Of a stretch of 7,317 nucleotides of DNA, positions 1 through 5,566 are shown piece after piece. The translations under genes were made by a program, and so were the position numbers. Source of the DNA: Actinomycetota bacterium (GTDB lineage Bacteria > Actinomycetota > Actinomycetes > Nanopelagicales > Nanopelagicaceae); assembly GCA_947380835.1 (NCBI GenBank), contig CANCSL010000053.1:1-7317 (forward strand), given 5' to 3'. The stretch's first letter is position 1. Each line of letters begins with the position of its first letter. The notes under the pieces are model-generated. The model saw nothing but the letters and a program-made list of their open reading frames with translations, was not told where the DNA came from and did not search any database.

Positions 1-173
1 CAATAGCGATTTCAATTTTGTTGCGCACTGCTTGCATGTGAAATCTTTTCTCGTGTTACAAATCACTTTCTTTCGTCTAATTGTTTGAATTGGCTGAGTA
101 TTTCCGCATAAAGAAGGGGGTCAACTGACGCTGTGGGCACTTGTTCACTTCAAGTTCATGGTGAAATTGGGAA
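1..173. other. Upstream intergenic stretch, no supported gene
   Basis: No convincing coding region is visible. On the minus strand an ATG at 37-35 opens a frame that runs off the left edge after about 12 codons (MQAVRNKIEIAI). It could be the start of a divergent gene, but there is no strong ribosome binding site and too little protein to identify. Two short inverted repeats lie closer to the yceI operators: GTCA-AC-TGAC at 120-129 and TTCAC/GTGAA at 144-165. Neither matches the longer operator palindromes well. Confidence 0.4.
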
Positions 174-191
174 TAGTTGAAGTTTCAACAG
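174..191. promoter_or_regulatory. Upstream operator-like inverted repeat of yceI (site 1)
   Basis: The sequence TAGTTGAAGTTTCAACAG has perfect 6-bp arms, GTTGAA and TTCAAC, around a GT centre (176-189). The same arms occur at 204-225 and at 2956-2973, so this is a repeated regulatory motif rather than a chance palindrome. Its centre is 32 bp from the centre of site 2, about three helical turns, so two dimers could bind on one face of the DNA. TTGAAG at 177-182 could also serve as a -35 element. The outer flank is less symmetric than in the other two sites, so this may be the weaker site. Confidence 0.7.
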
Positions 192-203
192 TGTTAGTGT
201 TAG

Positions 204-225
204 AGTAGTTGAAGTTTCAACTACT
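204..225. promoter_or_regulatory. Proximal operator-like inverted repeat of yceI (site 2)
   Basis: This is a perfect palindrome with 10-bp arms AGTAGTTGAA and TTCAACTACT around a GT centre. It ends 37 bp before the yceI start codon and so should overlap the promoter. Two promoter readings are possible: -35 TTGAAG (177-182) with a weak -10 TAGAGT (201-206), or -35 TTGAAG (209-214) with a poor -10 near 231-236. Under either, a bound protein would block polymerase. The core TAGTTGA-N4-TCAACTA closely resembles the site I recall for RosR, a MarR-type redox regulator of Corynebacterium glutamicum. Assignment to a MarR-family repressor is inference. Confidence 0.75.
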
Positions 226-262
226 AATATTTACATCATTCAATGATTCTAGGAGCCAAGAA

Positions 263-817
263 ATGTCAACAGATACAAAGTCACTCACAGGCAGCTACAC
301 CGTAGACACCAGCCACAGCCAAATCGGCTTCGGCGCACGCCACGCAATGGTCACCAAAGTTCGCGGAACCTTCAAAGATTTCGCTGGAACCGGATATCTC
401 GATGTCGAGAACCCAGCCAACTCAAAGCTTGAGGTCACCATTCAGGCTGCCAGCATCGATACCCGCAATGCCGATCGCGACGCCCACCTCAAGAGCAATG
501 ACTTCTTCTCAATGGAAGAATTCCCAGTAATTTCCTTCATCTCGACCTCCTTTGAGAAGGCAGATGGAAACACCTACCGCGTCACAGGCGATCTCATCAT
601 CAAGGGTGTCAGCAAGTCGATCACCATCGATCTAGATGTCACCGGCGATGCCATCGATCCATGGGGCAACCAGCGCGTCGGTTTCGAAGGTGCAACCACC
701 ATCAATCGCACCGACTGGGGCGTTAACTTCAATGCAGCTCTCGAGGCTGGCGGAGTTCTCGTTAGCGAAAAGATCTCACTCGAGTTCGAAATTTCAGCAA
801 TCAAGAACGCTGCTTAA
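263..817 (+). CDS. YceI-family lipid-binding-like protein
   Basis: A 184-residue protein of the YceI family: lipocalin-like beta barrels that bind isoprenoid or other amphipathic ligands. No signal peptide is visible, unlike E. coli YceI, so a cytoplasmic location is expected. Family signatures are clear: SYTVDTSHSQIGFGARH with MVTKVRGTF (residues 11-37), NADRDAHLKSNDFFSMEEFP (69-88) and DWGVNFNAAL (151-160). The length is normal and the protein looks intact. I chose the ATG at 263 because AGGAG (251-255) precedes it by 7 nt and the family's N terminus begins here. An upstream in-frame TTG at 209 would put the start inside the operator and is rejected. The gene stands alone, behind two operator-like palindromes and before a strong terminator. 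The shared palindrome upstream of the pirin-OYE operon suggests a redox or electrophile stress role. The ligand is unknown. Confidence 0.93.
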   Translation: MSTDTKSLTGSYTVDTSHSQIGFGARHAMVTKVRGTFKDFAGTGYLDVENPANSKLEVTIQAASIDTRNADRDAHLKSNDFFSMEEFPVISFISTSFEKADGNTYRVTGDLIIKGVSKSITIDLDVTGDAIDPWGNQRVGFEGATTINRTDWGVNFNAALEAGGVLVSEKISLEFEISAIKNAA

Positions 818-916
818 TTTCAAAAAATTTCTACAAATTTCCGCAAACCTGGCATAAGGCCAGAGGAAATGAAATTCAATTAGTTCTTGGGTAAAACTGA
901 GAATCATTGAGCATCT

Positions 917-946
917 AGGGCCGTTTCTTCGGGAGCGGTCCTTTTT
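917..946 (+). terminator. Intrinsic terminator of yceI with UUCG tetraloop
   Basis: An uninterrupted 11-bp stem (917-927 with 932-942, including three G-U pairs) is closed by the stable C(UUCG)G tetraloop and followed by TTTTTGTTTT. The T-run lies only on the plus-strand side, so the hairpin serves yceI and not the convergent minus-strand gene. It sits 100 nt after the yceI stop. A smaller hairpin without a T-run (CTGGC-ATAAG-GCCAG, 849-863) precedes it. Confidence 0.88.
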
Positions 947-982
947 GTTTTCGACAATAATCGTCGCATTTCTTTCATTACG

Positions 983-996
983 TTTGATGCATCAAA
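983..996. repeat. 14-bp perfect palindrome in a convergent gap
   Basis: TTTGATGCATCAAA is a perfect 14-bp palindrome with no spacer. It lies between the yceI terminator and the 3' end of the minus-strand membrane protein gene. It has no loop and no adjacent T-run, so a terminator is unlikely. A dimeric protein could bind such a site, but there is no promoter beside it and its role is unknown. Confidence 0.4.
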
Positions 997-1035
997 TATT
1001 TGGGAACGTGCAGCTAAATAGTTTCCTATGACCTT

Positions 1036-1323
1036 CTATTCTTCTATTTCCGTAATCTTGGGCGCCTGATAAGCGCGGTAGACGGCAAAACTGGCGCAAC
1101 TAAGCCCGACTAATCCCAGGAGGCGAATTCCGATGGCGACGCTAGAAACGACAATGAGTGCACCTGTCATGCTGGCCGCCACGGAGAAAATCGCCACCAG
1201 AATGCGTTTGGCCAAAAGGGGTAGATATTTACCTGTCGGGATGAATGAAATGCCAAGAGCTAGTGGACCTGCAGTCATGGCTACCAAAAAGATAATTCCA
1301 ACGACCAGTGCCAAACTCTCCAT
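1036..1323 (-). CDS. Small three-helix membrane protein, function unknown
   Basis: I do not recognise this 95-residue protein. It is very hydrophobic, with probable membrane segments at about residues 4-27, 40-60 and 62-84, a basic patch (AKR) before the second segment and an acidic tail ending TEIEE. The C-terminal tail is probably cytoplasmic. The ATG at 1323 is chosen because AAGG lies 7 nt upstream; the TTG two codons earlier would sit almost on top of that site. It lies 98 bp downstream of the DUF222/HNH gene on the same strand and could be co-transcribed with it, although a stem-loop lies between them. No terminator is seen beyond its stop. The membrane-protein composition and the ribosome binding site favour a real gene. 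Confidence 0.65.
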   Translation of the reverse strand: MESLALVVGIIFLVAMTAGPLALGISFIPTGKYLPLLAKRILVAIFSVAASMTGALIVVSSVAIGIRLLGLVGLSCASFAVYRAYQAPKITEIEE

Positions 1324-1372
1324 GGGCAAACCTTAACCGAGTCAGTGGACAAGCAAGGTTCTGGATAAAGCT

Positions 1373-1431
1373 CCTGAACTAGGCAACAGCGAAGTGCGCT
1401 GCTGGCCTGGGTCCGCCTGAACTAGGCAACA
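1373..1431. repeat. Duplicated 16-bp sequence with a stem-loop between the copies
   Basis: CCTGAACTAGGCAACA occurs at 1373-1388 and again at 1416-1431. The second copy covers the last codons and stop of the DUF222/HNH gene; the first lies 43 bp further downstream in the direction of that transcript. Between them is a stem-loop: 1381-1391 pairs with 1397-1408 across the loop AAGTG, with one bulged base. One pair is G-U in minus-strand RNA but A-C in plus-strand RNA, so the structure better suits the DUF222/HNH transcript. No T-run follows, so a processing or mRNA-stability hairpin is as likely as a terminator. Confidence 0.65.
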
Positions 1432-2828
1432 TCATTAATTGCGCGGGCGGGGACGAAGTATTTTTTGCCTAATGGGGAAGTCCATTCACAGGATCCATCT
1501 TCGTGGCTGGTGAGTTTCCAACCTCCGTGGGTTTTGAGTCGATGATGGCGCCTGCAGAGCAAACCCATATTTTCAATATTTGTGTGTCCGCCTTCTTCCC
1601 AAGGAATGGCATGGTCGATATCGGTAATTCGCGCTGGTTGTCGACAGCCTGGGAATCGACACGTTCGATCCCGTGCCATGAGGAAATCGACTAGCGCTTG
1701 TGGAGGTTCGTAACTTTGCCGCCCGTAATCAAGGAGTGTTCCCGTGATTGGCTCGGTAATAAAACGTCGCCACTTACCATCGGCTGCGAGTTCACGAGCA
1801 ATCGAGGCTGGAATCGGTCCATAACCTGCAAGTTGGCCCGGATTATTGGCTAGTCCAAGTGCGGTTGGGAGATCGAGAGTGAGGTTGAGGGTGACCGGGC
1901 GGCGATGATTTAGGCCAGTTTCCTCCGATTGTGATAAGTAATTAGCAGCTAACTCCGTGAGAGCATCGGCGCGGTATGCATCGATCGATTTTTTGTATGA
2001 AGTTACATCTGAGTGGCGGATCGCTAAATCGTCATTGGCTTGAATAGCACTGTTGTCTTTCGCACCTCCCTGGTTCTTTCTACTCAAGAGAGTTATTTCT
2101 TGATCATGCGCTTTTGCCTTGCGAGCCAATTTATCGATTGCCAACATGATGGTTTGGGCATCGTGGACAGGCAGGAGCGCCACCAAGGTGGCCATTCCGT
2201 CGGCTTCTGGATATAGATTCACACGCCGACATTCTTTGGCAGTCTCGACTATTTCTTGGAACTGCTCTGGTGCGTTCCTGGCGATGAGATTTCGAACCTT
2301 GGTTGCGACTTGTGCAGGAGTATGAAATTCCGAATGTGCCACTGCTTGAGCCTCGATGCCAGCGATGATCTCGGGTGAGACGCCTCGGTTGATCATTTCG
2401 GCGCTCTCGCGAGCGATGACATTGGCATGCGCTGCAGAGATTTCCCCTGTAGCAAGTGCAGAGCAAGTAACCGGTAGGTGAGTGGTTAGCGTTCGCGCCA
2501 CATCGATTCGGATTTGCGCGGTATTTCCAGAGAGCCGAAGTGCGGTAGCGACTTCTTCTCGCTCGGCTTCATCGACTCCGGAATAGAGAGACTCGGCGCT
2601 GGTGGGCTCATCGCCTGCCACGGCCACGATGGCATTTTGCATAAGAGCTTGAAGCCAGGCTGTCTGTTTTTCCAACGCGCTGAGATAGTCGATACGGCCT
2701 GCTCGATCGAGGCTTAGTGGGTCGATCTCCACGAGTTTGCTCAAGACTTGAATACCCGCTGGGCCGCGAAGAAGCTGAACGACAAATTCTTCAGTTTGGC
2801 GTTCAGTCTGTTCAATTTCTTTGAGCAT
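1422..2828 (-). CDS. DUF222 / HNH endonuclease-like protein (13E12 repeat family)
   Basis: A 468-residue protein with the usual actinobacterial layout: an N-terminal and central helical DUF222 region (about residues 15-330) followed by a C-terminal HNH nuclease domain (about 385-440). The HNH core is intact. Cysteines C390 and C395 with C425 and H428 form the likely zinc knuckle, the DIDH motif gives the catalytic-type H406, and N417/N420 and H428/H429 complete the fold. The ATG at 2828 is preceded at 7 nt by AGGA. The family is common and often multicopy in Actinobacteria. It was named from the M. tuberculosis REP13E12 repeats, and its biological role and DNA target are generally unknown. 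No inverted repeats or transposase flank it, so mobility is not shown. It separates two loci with the same operator motif, which raises the possibility of later insertion. Its last codons are part of a duplicated 16-bp sequence. Confidence 0.93.
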   Translation of the reverse strand: MLKEIEQTERQTEEFVVQLLRGPAGIQVLSKLVEIDPLSLDRAGRIDYLSALEKQTAWLQALMQNAIVAVAGDEPTSAESLYSGVDEAEREEVATALRLSGNTAQIRIDVARTLTTHLPVTCSALATGEISAAHANVIARESAEMINRGVSPEIIAGIEAQAVAHSEFHTPAQVATKVRNLIARNAPEQFQEIVETAKECRRVNLYPEADGMATLVALLPVHDAQTIMLAIDKLARKAKAHDQEITLLSRKNQGGAKDNSAIQANDDLAIRHSDVTSYKKSIDAYRADALTELAANYLSQSEETGLNHRRPVTLNLTLDLPTALGLANNPGQLAGYGPIPASIARELAADGKWRRFITEPITGTLLDYGRQSYEPPQALVDFLMARDRTCRFPGCRQPARITDIDHAIPWEEGGHTNIENMGLLCRRHHRLKTHGGWKLTSHEDGSCEWTSPLGKKYFVPARAINDVA

Positions 2829-2921
2829 GGGGGAATCCTGGATTTGCCCGGTGACATTGGCTCAGGGGACGGCCGAGTCTCTGTGGAGAAAGTGAACTTG
2901 TGGATATTTATCGATCTGGAA

Positions 2922-2950
2922 TAGAAACTGCTCCTGTTTGGTTCTATACT
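2922..2950 (+). promoter_or_regulatory. Probable sigma70-type promoter of the pirin-OYE operon
   Basis: TATACT (2945-2950) matches the -10 consensus at five of six positions. TAGAAA (2922-2927) matches the -35 at four of six, and the spacer is exactly 17 bp. Transcription should begin near 2957, giving a leader of about 68 nt. That leader contains a tandem GCAGCACCA repeat (2981-2998) of no known meaning. The predicted start falls at the left edge of the operator-like palindrome at 2956-2973. Confidence 0.68.
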
Positions 2951-2955
2951 TCGGA

Positions 2956-2973
2956 TAGTTGAAAGTTCAACTA
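2956..2973. promoter_or_regulatory. Operator-like inverted repeat of the pirin-OYE operon (site 3)
   Basis: TAGTTGAAAGTTCAACTA has perfect 8-bp arms around an AG centre. The arms match those of the two yceI sites, with only the centre changed (AG for GT). It lies just after the predicted -10 box and overlaps the predicted transcription start, a position where a bound protein would block initiation. This supports repression and, together with the yceI sites, a shared regulon. The regulator is not encoded in this window. Confidence 0.78.
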
Positions 2974-3024
2974 ACTTGAAGCAGCACCAGCAGCACCACC
3001 CCGACGAAAACAGAAGAGGAAAAG

Positions 3025-4053
3025 ATGCCCGCCGTAACCGTTGCCGATATCACCGTCCTGCCACGCGTCCTAGTCGAACCAGGTGCCCGCGCCCGGCGCA
3101 TCAAGAGCATCACGACGGCCCCGCAAGGTTATGAAGGCGAAGGCTTCCCGGTTCGACGAGCGTTTGCTGGCGTTGACCTCGCCGACCTCGATCCCTTTAT
3201 TCATCTCGATCAAATGGGCGAAGTGGAATATGCCCCCGGTGAACCCAAAGGCACCCCGTGGCACCCACATCGCGGTTTTGAAACCGTTACCTACATTATT
3301 GATGGCATCTTCGATCACAAGGACAACCACGGCGGCGGCGGAACTATCACCAACGGCGATACCCAATGGATGACCGCAGGCGCCGGAATTCTTCACATTG
3401 AAACTCCACCAGAACATCTCGTTATGAGCGGTGGTCTCTTTCACGGTTTCCAACTGTGGGTCAATCTTCCAGCAGCCAAGAAATGGTCACCTCCGGCCTA
3501 CCAAGATCTGCGCGCAAAAGATGTGGCGCTACTTTCATCTCACGATGGTGGCGCACTTATCCGCGTCATCGCTGGCGACGTTGCTGGTCATCAAGGACCG
3601 GGTTCAACTCAAACGCCGATCACCTTGGTTCACGCCAGTATTCAGCCTGGTGCTGAACTGCGCCTTCCTTGGAAGAAGGATTACAACGCTTTGGTTTATA
3701 CGCTTGCCGGTCACGGCACCGTTGGCGAAAATCAACAACCGGTCCGAATGGGAAATCTAGCTGTCATGACCGATGGCGATGTTTTGGTTATTCGCGCTGA
3801 TGTCACTCAAGAATCCCGATCGCCCGAAATGGACGTTCTCATTCTGGGGGGAGCCCCCATTAAAGAGAGCGTCGCTTGGATGGGACCATTTGTGATGAAT
3901 ACAAAGGCTGAGGTTCTACAAGCTTTTGAGGACTTCCAAAAAGGTCGCCTAGGAACTATTCCGATCGAGAAAAAAGTCGAAGATGTGAACGCGATTTTGA
4001 ACGTTCACGGTGCGCCGACTACGGTTGTCGAAGGCGATTCTCCTCAAAAGTAA
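3025..4053 (+). CDS. Pirin-family bicupin protein
   Basis: A 342-residue pirin-family protein, expected to be a cytoplasmic metal-binding bicupin. The N-terminal pirin cupin holds the metal-site motifs HPHRGFETVTY (residues 80-90) and GAGILHIET (119-127). H80, H82, H124 and E126 correspond to the four metal ligands of human pirin, so the site is complete. A second cupin half follows at about residues 170-275, and the C-terminal tail after about residue 290 makes the protein slightly longer than typical 230-300 residue pirins. The ATG at 3025 has GAGG 5 nt upstream. Pirins have been described as quercetin dioxygenases or iron-dependent redox sensors, but the substrate cannot be told from sequence. 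It is the first gene of an operon with an ene-reductase, which suits a role in clearing or sensing quinone-like or electrophilic compounds. Confidence 0.95.
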   Translation: MPAVTVADITVLPRVLVEPGARARRIKSITTAPQGYEGEGFPVRRAFAGVDLADLDPFIHLDQMGEVEYAPGEPKGTPWHPHRGFETVTYIIDGIFDHKDNHGGGGTITNGDTQWMTAGAGILHIETPPEHLVMSGGLFHGFQLWVNLPAAKKWSPPAYQDLRAKDVALLSSHDGGALIRVIAGDVAGHQGPGSTQTPITLVHASIQPGAELRLPWKKDYNALVYTLAGHGTVGENQQPVRMGNLAVMTDGDVLVIRADVTQESRSPEMDVLILGGAPIKESVAWMGPFVMNTKAEVLQAFEDFQKGRLGTIPIEKKVEDVNAILNVHGAPTTVVEGDSPQK

Positions 4054-4103
4054 TTTCCAAAATCATTCAACCGCAGGCTTTTAATATTCACCTAGGGAGC
4101 ACC

Positions 4104-5165
4104 ATGACAACACATCTCTTTTCACCTCTCAAGATTCGCGGAGTCGAGTTTGCAAACCGCGTCTGGGTGAGTCCGATGTGCCAATATTCGGCGGTCGATG
4201 GCGTTCCGGGCGCATGGCACCAAGTTCACTTGGGATCATTCGCAACTGGCGGAACCGGCTTGATCATTGCTGAAGCGACTGGTGTGGTTCCCGAAGGTCG
4301 TATCTCCATCGCTTGCCCGGGTCTGTATAACGATGCTCAAGTCGCAGCTTGGAAAGTTATCACCGATTTTGCACACCACATGGGCACCAAGATCGGCATC
4401 CAATTAGCTCACGCTGGACGTAAGGGTGGCACAACTGCCCCAGGCTCTGATCACTTCATGGCAACGAAGGAAGAAGGCGGATGGCTAGCCGATGCGCCTT
4501 CGGCTATTGCATTTGAGGGTTATCCCGAACCTCACGCGTTGACCGTTCCCGAAATAAAGAATCTCGTTGAGGAATTTGCCGCTGCGGCCACTCGCGCAAT
4601 TGCAGCAGGCTTTGATGTTCTTGAAATTCACGCAGCCCACGGATATTTGTTGCACGAGTTCTACTCACCGCTCTCCAATACTCGTACGGACGAATATGGT
4701 GGCTCTTTCGAAAACCGCACCCGCTTCCTGAAGGAAGTTGTTGCAGCGGTTCGAAGCGTCATGCCCGAATCAATGCCGCTATTCGTACGCATCTCGGCAT
4801 CTGATTGGACTGAAGGTGGCTGGACCATCGAAGAGTCAGTGCAGCTTGCTCCGGAACTTATGGCGCTAGGTGTTGATCTGATCGATGCCTCCAGCGGTGG
4901 CAATGTGCACAATGCCAAAATCACGCCCGGCCCTGGCTACCAAGTTCAATTTGCTGATGCCATCAAGAATCAAGGTGGAATTTCTTCATCTTCTGTCGGA
5001 ATGATTACTGATCCAGAGCAGGCCGAAGAGATCATCGCCTCCGGAAAAGCGGATGCAGTCATGATGGGACGCGAGTTCTTGCGTAACCCACGTTGGCCGT
5101 TGCACGCAGCTAAGGTTCTTGGCCAAGAAGTTCACTGGCCCGCACAACTCATTCGCGCCAAGTAG
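4104..5165 (+). CDS. Old Yellow Enzyme-type NAD(P)H ene-reductase (YqjM/NamA-like)
   Basis: A 353-residue FMN-dependent TIM-barrel flavoenzyme that would reduce activated C=C bonds of enones, quinones or similar electrophiles using NAD(P)H. It belongs to the YqjM/XenA-like class: SPMCQYS gives C26 and Y28, at the same numbers as the redox-tuning Cys and active-site Tyr of YqjM. Q100 and R228 match FMN contacts. H176 and H179 in EIHAAHGYL are the substrate-anchoring His pair, followed by Y181. The signatures SPLSNTRTDEYGGSFENR (188-205) and MMGREFLRNP (320-329) are present. The C terminus ends PAQLIRAK where relatives usually have Q-Y-x-R: the arginine-finger candidate R351 is kept, but the Tyr is Leu. 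The start at 4104 follows AGGGAG (4094-4099). Only 50 bp separates it from pirin with no terminator, so the two are co-transcribed. Confidence 0.95.
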   Translation: MTTHLFSPLKIRGVEFANRVWVSPMCQYSAVDGVPGAWHQVHLGSFATGGTGLIIAEATGVVPEGRISIACPGLYNDAQVAAWKVITDFAHHMGTKIGIQLAHAGRKGGTTAPGSDHFMATKEEGGWLADAPSAIAFEGYPEPHALTVPEIKNLVEEFAAAATRAIAAGFDVLEIHAAHGYLLHEFYSPLSNTRTDEYGGSFENRTRFLKEVVAAVRSVMPESMPLFVRISASDWTEGGWTIEESVQLAPELMALGVDLIDASSGGNVHNAKITPGPGYQVQFADAIKNQGGISSSSVGMITDPEQAEEIIASGKADAVMMGREFLRNPRWPLHAAKVLGQEVHWPAQLIRAK

Positions 5166-5194
5166 TTTCCGACGATTTCACTGAATTAAGCCTG

Positions 5195-5265
5195 AGCCCT
5201 AGAAAGGCTCGATCTCGCGGAGAAAGGCAAAGCAATTCCGCGAGTATCGACCTTCTAGGGCTTTT
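5195..5265 (+). terminator. Long-stem terminator of the pirin-OYE operon
   Basis: An unusually long hairpin of about 25 bp. The basal stem 5195-5204 pairs with 5253-5262 (AGCCCTAGAA / TTCTAGGGCT). After a bulge come GG/CC and a 5-bp block, and the 8-bp apical stem CTCGCGGA (5214-5221) pairs with TCCGCGAG (5237-5244). The 15-nt loop is GAAAGGCAAAGCAAT (5222-5236). The sequence TTTT follows. It begins 30 nt after the OYE stop. The loop is nearly identical to that of the facing pntB terminator although the stems differ. Confidence 0.82.
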
Positions 5266-5296
5266 CACGTTTCTTGATTTCTCAACCCTCAGAAAA

Positions 5297-5396
5297 TCTC
5301 GACTGGTTGGCACTTGAGAACTCTGGGAGTGCTCAAGGCGATGTAAATCAGCCCAGTAAAAAGCTCAGTCGGTCAATACTCTCGAAATTGCTTTGC
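5297..5396. repeat. Duplicated intergenic element, copy A (degraded)
   Basis: First copy of an element of about 100 bp repeated with a 127-bp period. Its core at 5324-5362 is identical over 39 bp to 5451-5489. Outside the core the copies drift but keep pairing: CGACTG (5300-5305) pairs with CAGTCG (5366-5371). An inner CTGGG/CCCAG pair (5323-5327 with 5352-5356) and an alternative GCACT/AGTGC pair (5310-5314 with 5328-5332) can also form. Its right end carries TTGCTTTGC, a fragment of the conserved terminator loop in minus orientation, but the long stem has largely decayed. In minus-strand RNA a run of five U follows, so it might be a vestigial second terminator for pntB. Confidence 0.75.
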
Positions 5397-5423
5397 GATT
5401 AATCGATCTCCGGACATAAGAAA

Positions 5424-5524
5424 TCCCGACTGGTCGGCACTTCAGAACCCTGGGAGTGCTCAAGGCGATGTAAATCAGCCCAGTAAAAAACCCTGGTCGG
5501 GCAATACGCGAGAAGTTGCTTTGC
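5424..5524. repeat. Duplicated intergenic element, copy B
   Basis: Second copy of the element, overlapping the left arm and loop of the pntB terminator. The 39-bp core (5451-5489) equals that of copy A. The outer stem is stronger here: 5425-5433 (CCCGACTGG) pairs with 5493-5501, with two G-U pairs. Relative to copy A, T-A becomes T-G and G-C becomes G-T at matching stem positions, so differences tend to keep pairing. The right arm of this stem is also used by the pntB terminator, so the two structures exclude each other. I do not recognise the element as a known riboswitch or repeat family. Confidence 0.75.
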
Positions 5525-5557
5525 CTTTCTTCTCGCGATTGCGCCGAGCAGGGTTTT
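5485..5557 (-). terminator. Long-stem terminator of the pnt operon
   Basis: The pntB stop is followed within 10 nt by a hairpin of about 26 bp. The basal stem 5487-5495 pairs with 5549-5557 (AAAACCCTG / CAGGGTTTT), then come blocks of 4 and 5 bp and the 8-bp apical stem CGCGAGAA (5507-5514) with TTCTCGCG (5530-5537). Read on the minus strand, the loop is GAAAGGCAAAGCAAC, differing only at its last base from the loop of the OYE terminator. Six U residues follow in minus-strand RNA (A-run 5485-5490). The block sizes resemble those of the OYE terminator. Confidence 0.85.
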
Positions 5558-5566
5558 ATTAAGGTT

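Noticed and set aside
209..262. An 18-residue N-terminal extension of the YceI protein from a TTG at 209
   Set aside because: The TTG lies inside the operator palindrome and has no ribosome binding site. The extension is unlike the family, while the ATG at 263 has AGGAG at the right distance.
3070..3453. A minus-strand open frame opposite the pirin gene
   Set aside because: It is a shadow of the pirin metal-site region, with no ribosome binding site and no family resemblance.
5297..5524. CRISPR-like array
   Set aside because: There are only two diverging copies, 127 bp apart, with related rather than unique sequence between the cores, and no cas genes.
5195..5557. Integron attC-like sites or a transposon end pair
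   Set aside because: The long imperfect hairpins resemble attC in shape, but the RYYYAAC/GTTRRRY core sites are absent, no integrase or transposase is present, and both hairpins end in U-runs at gene ends as terminators do.
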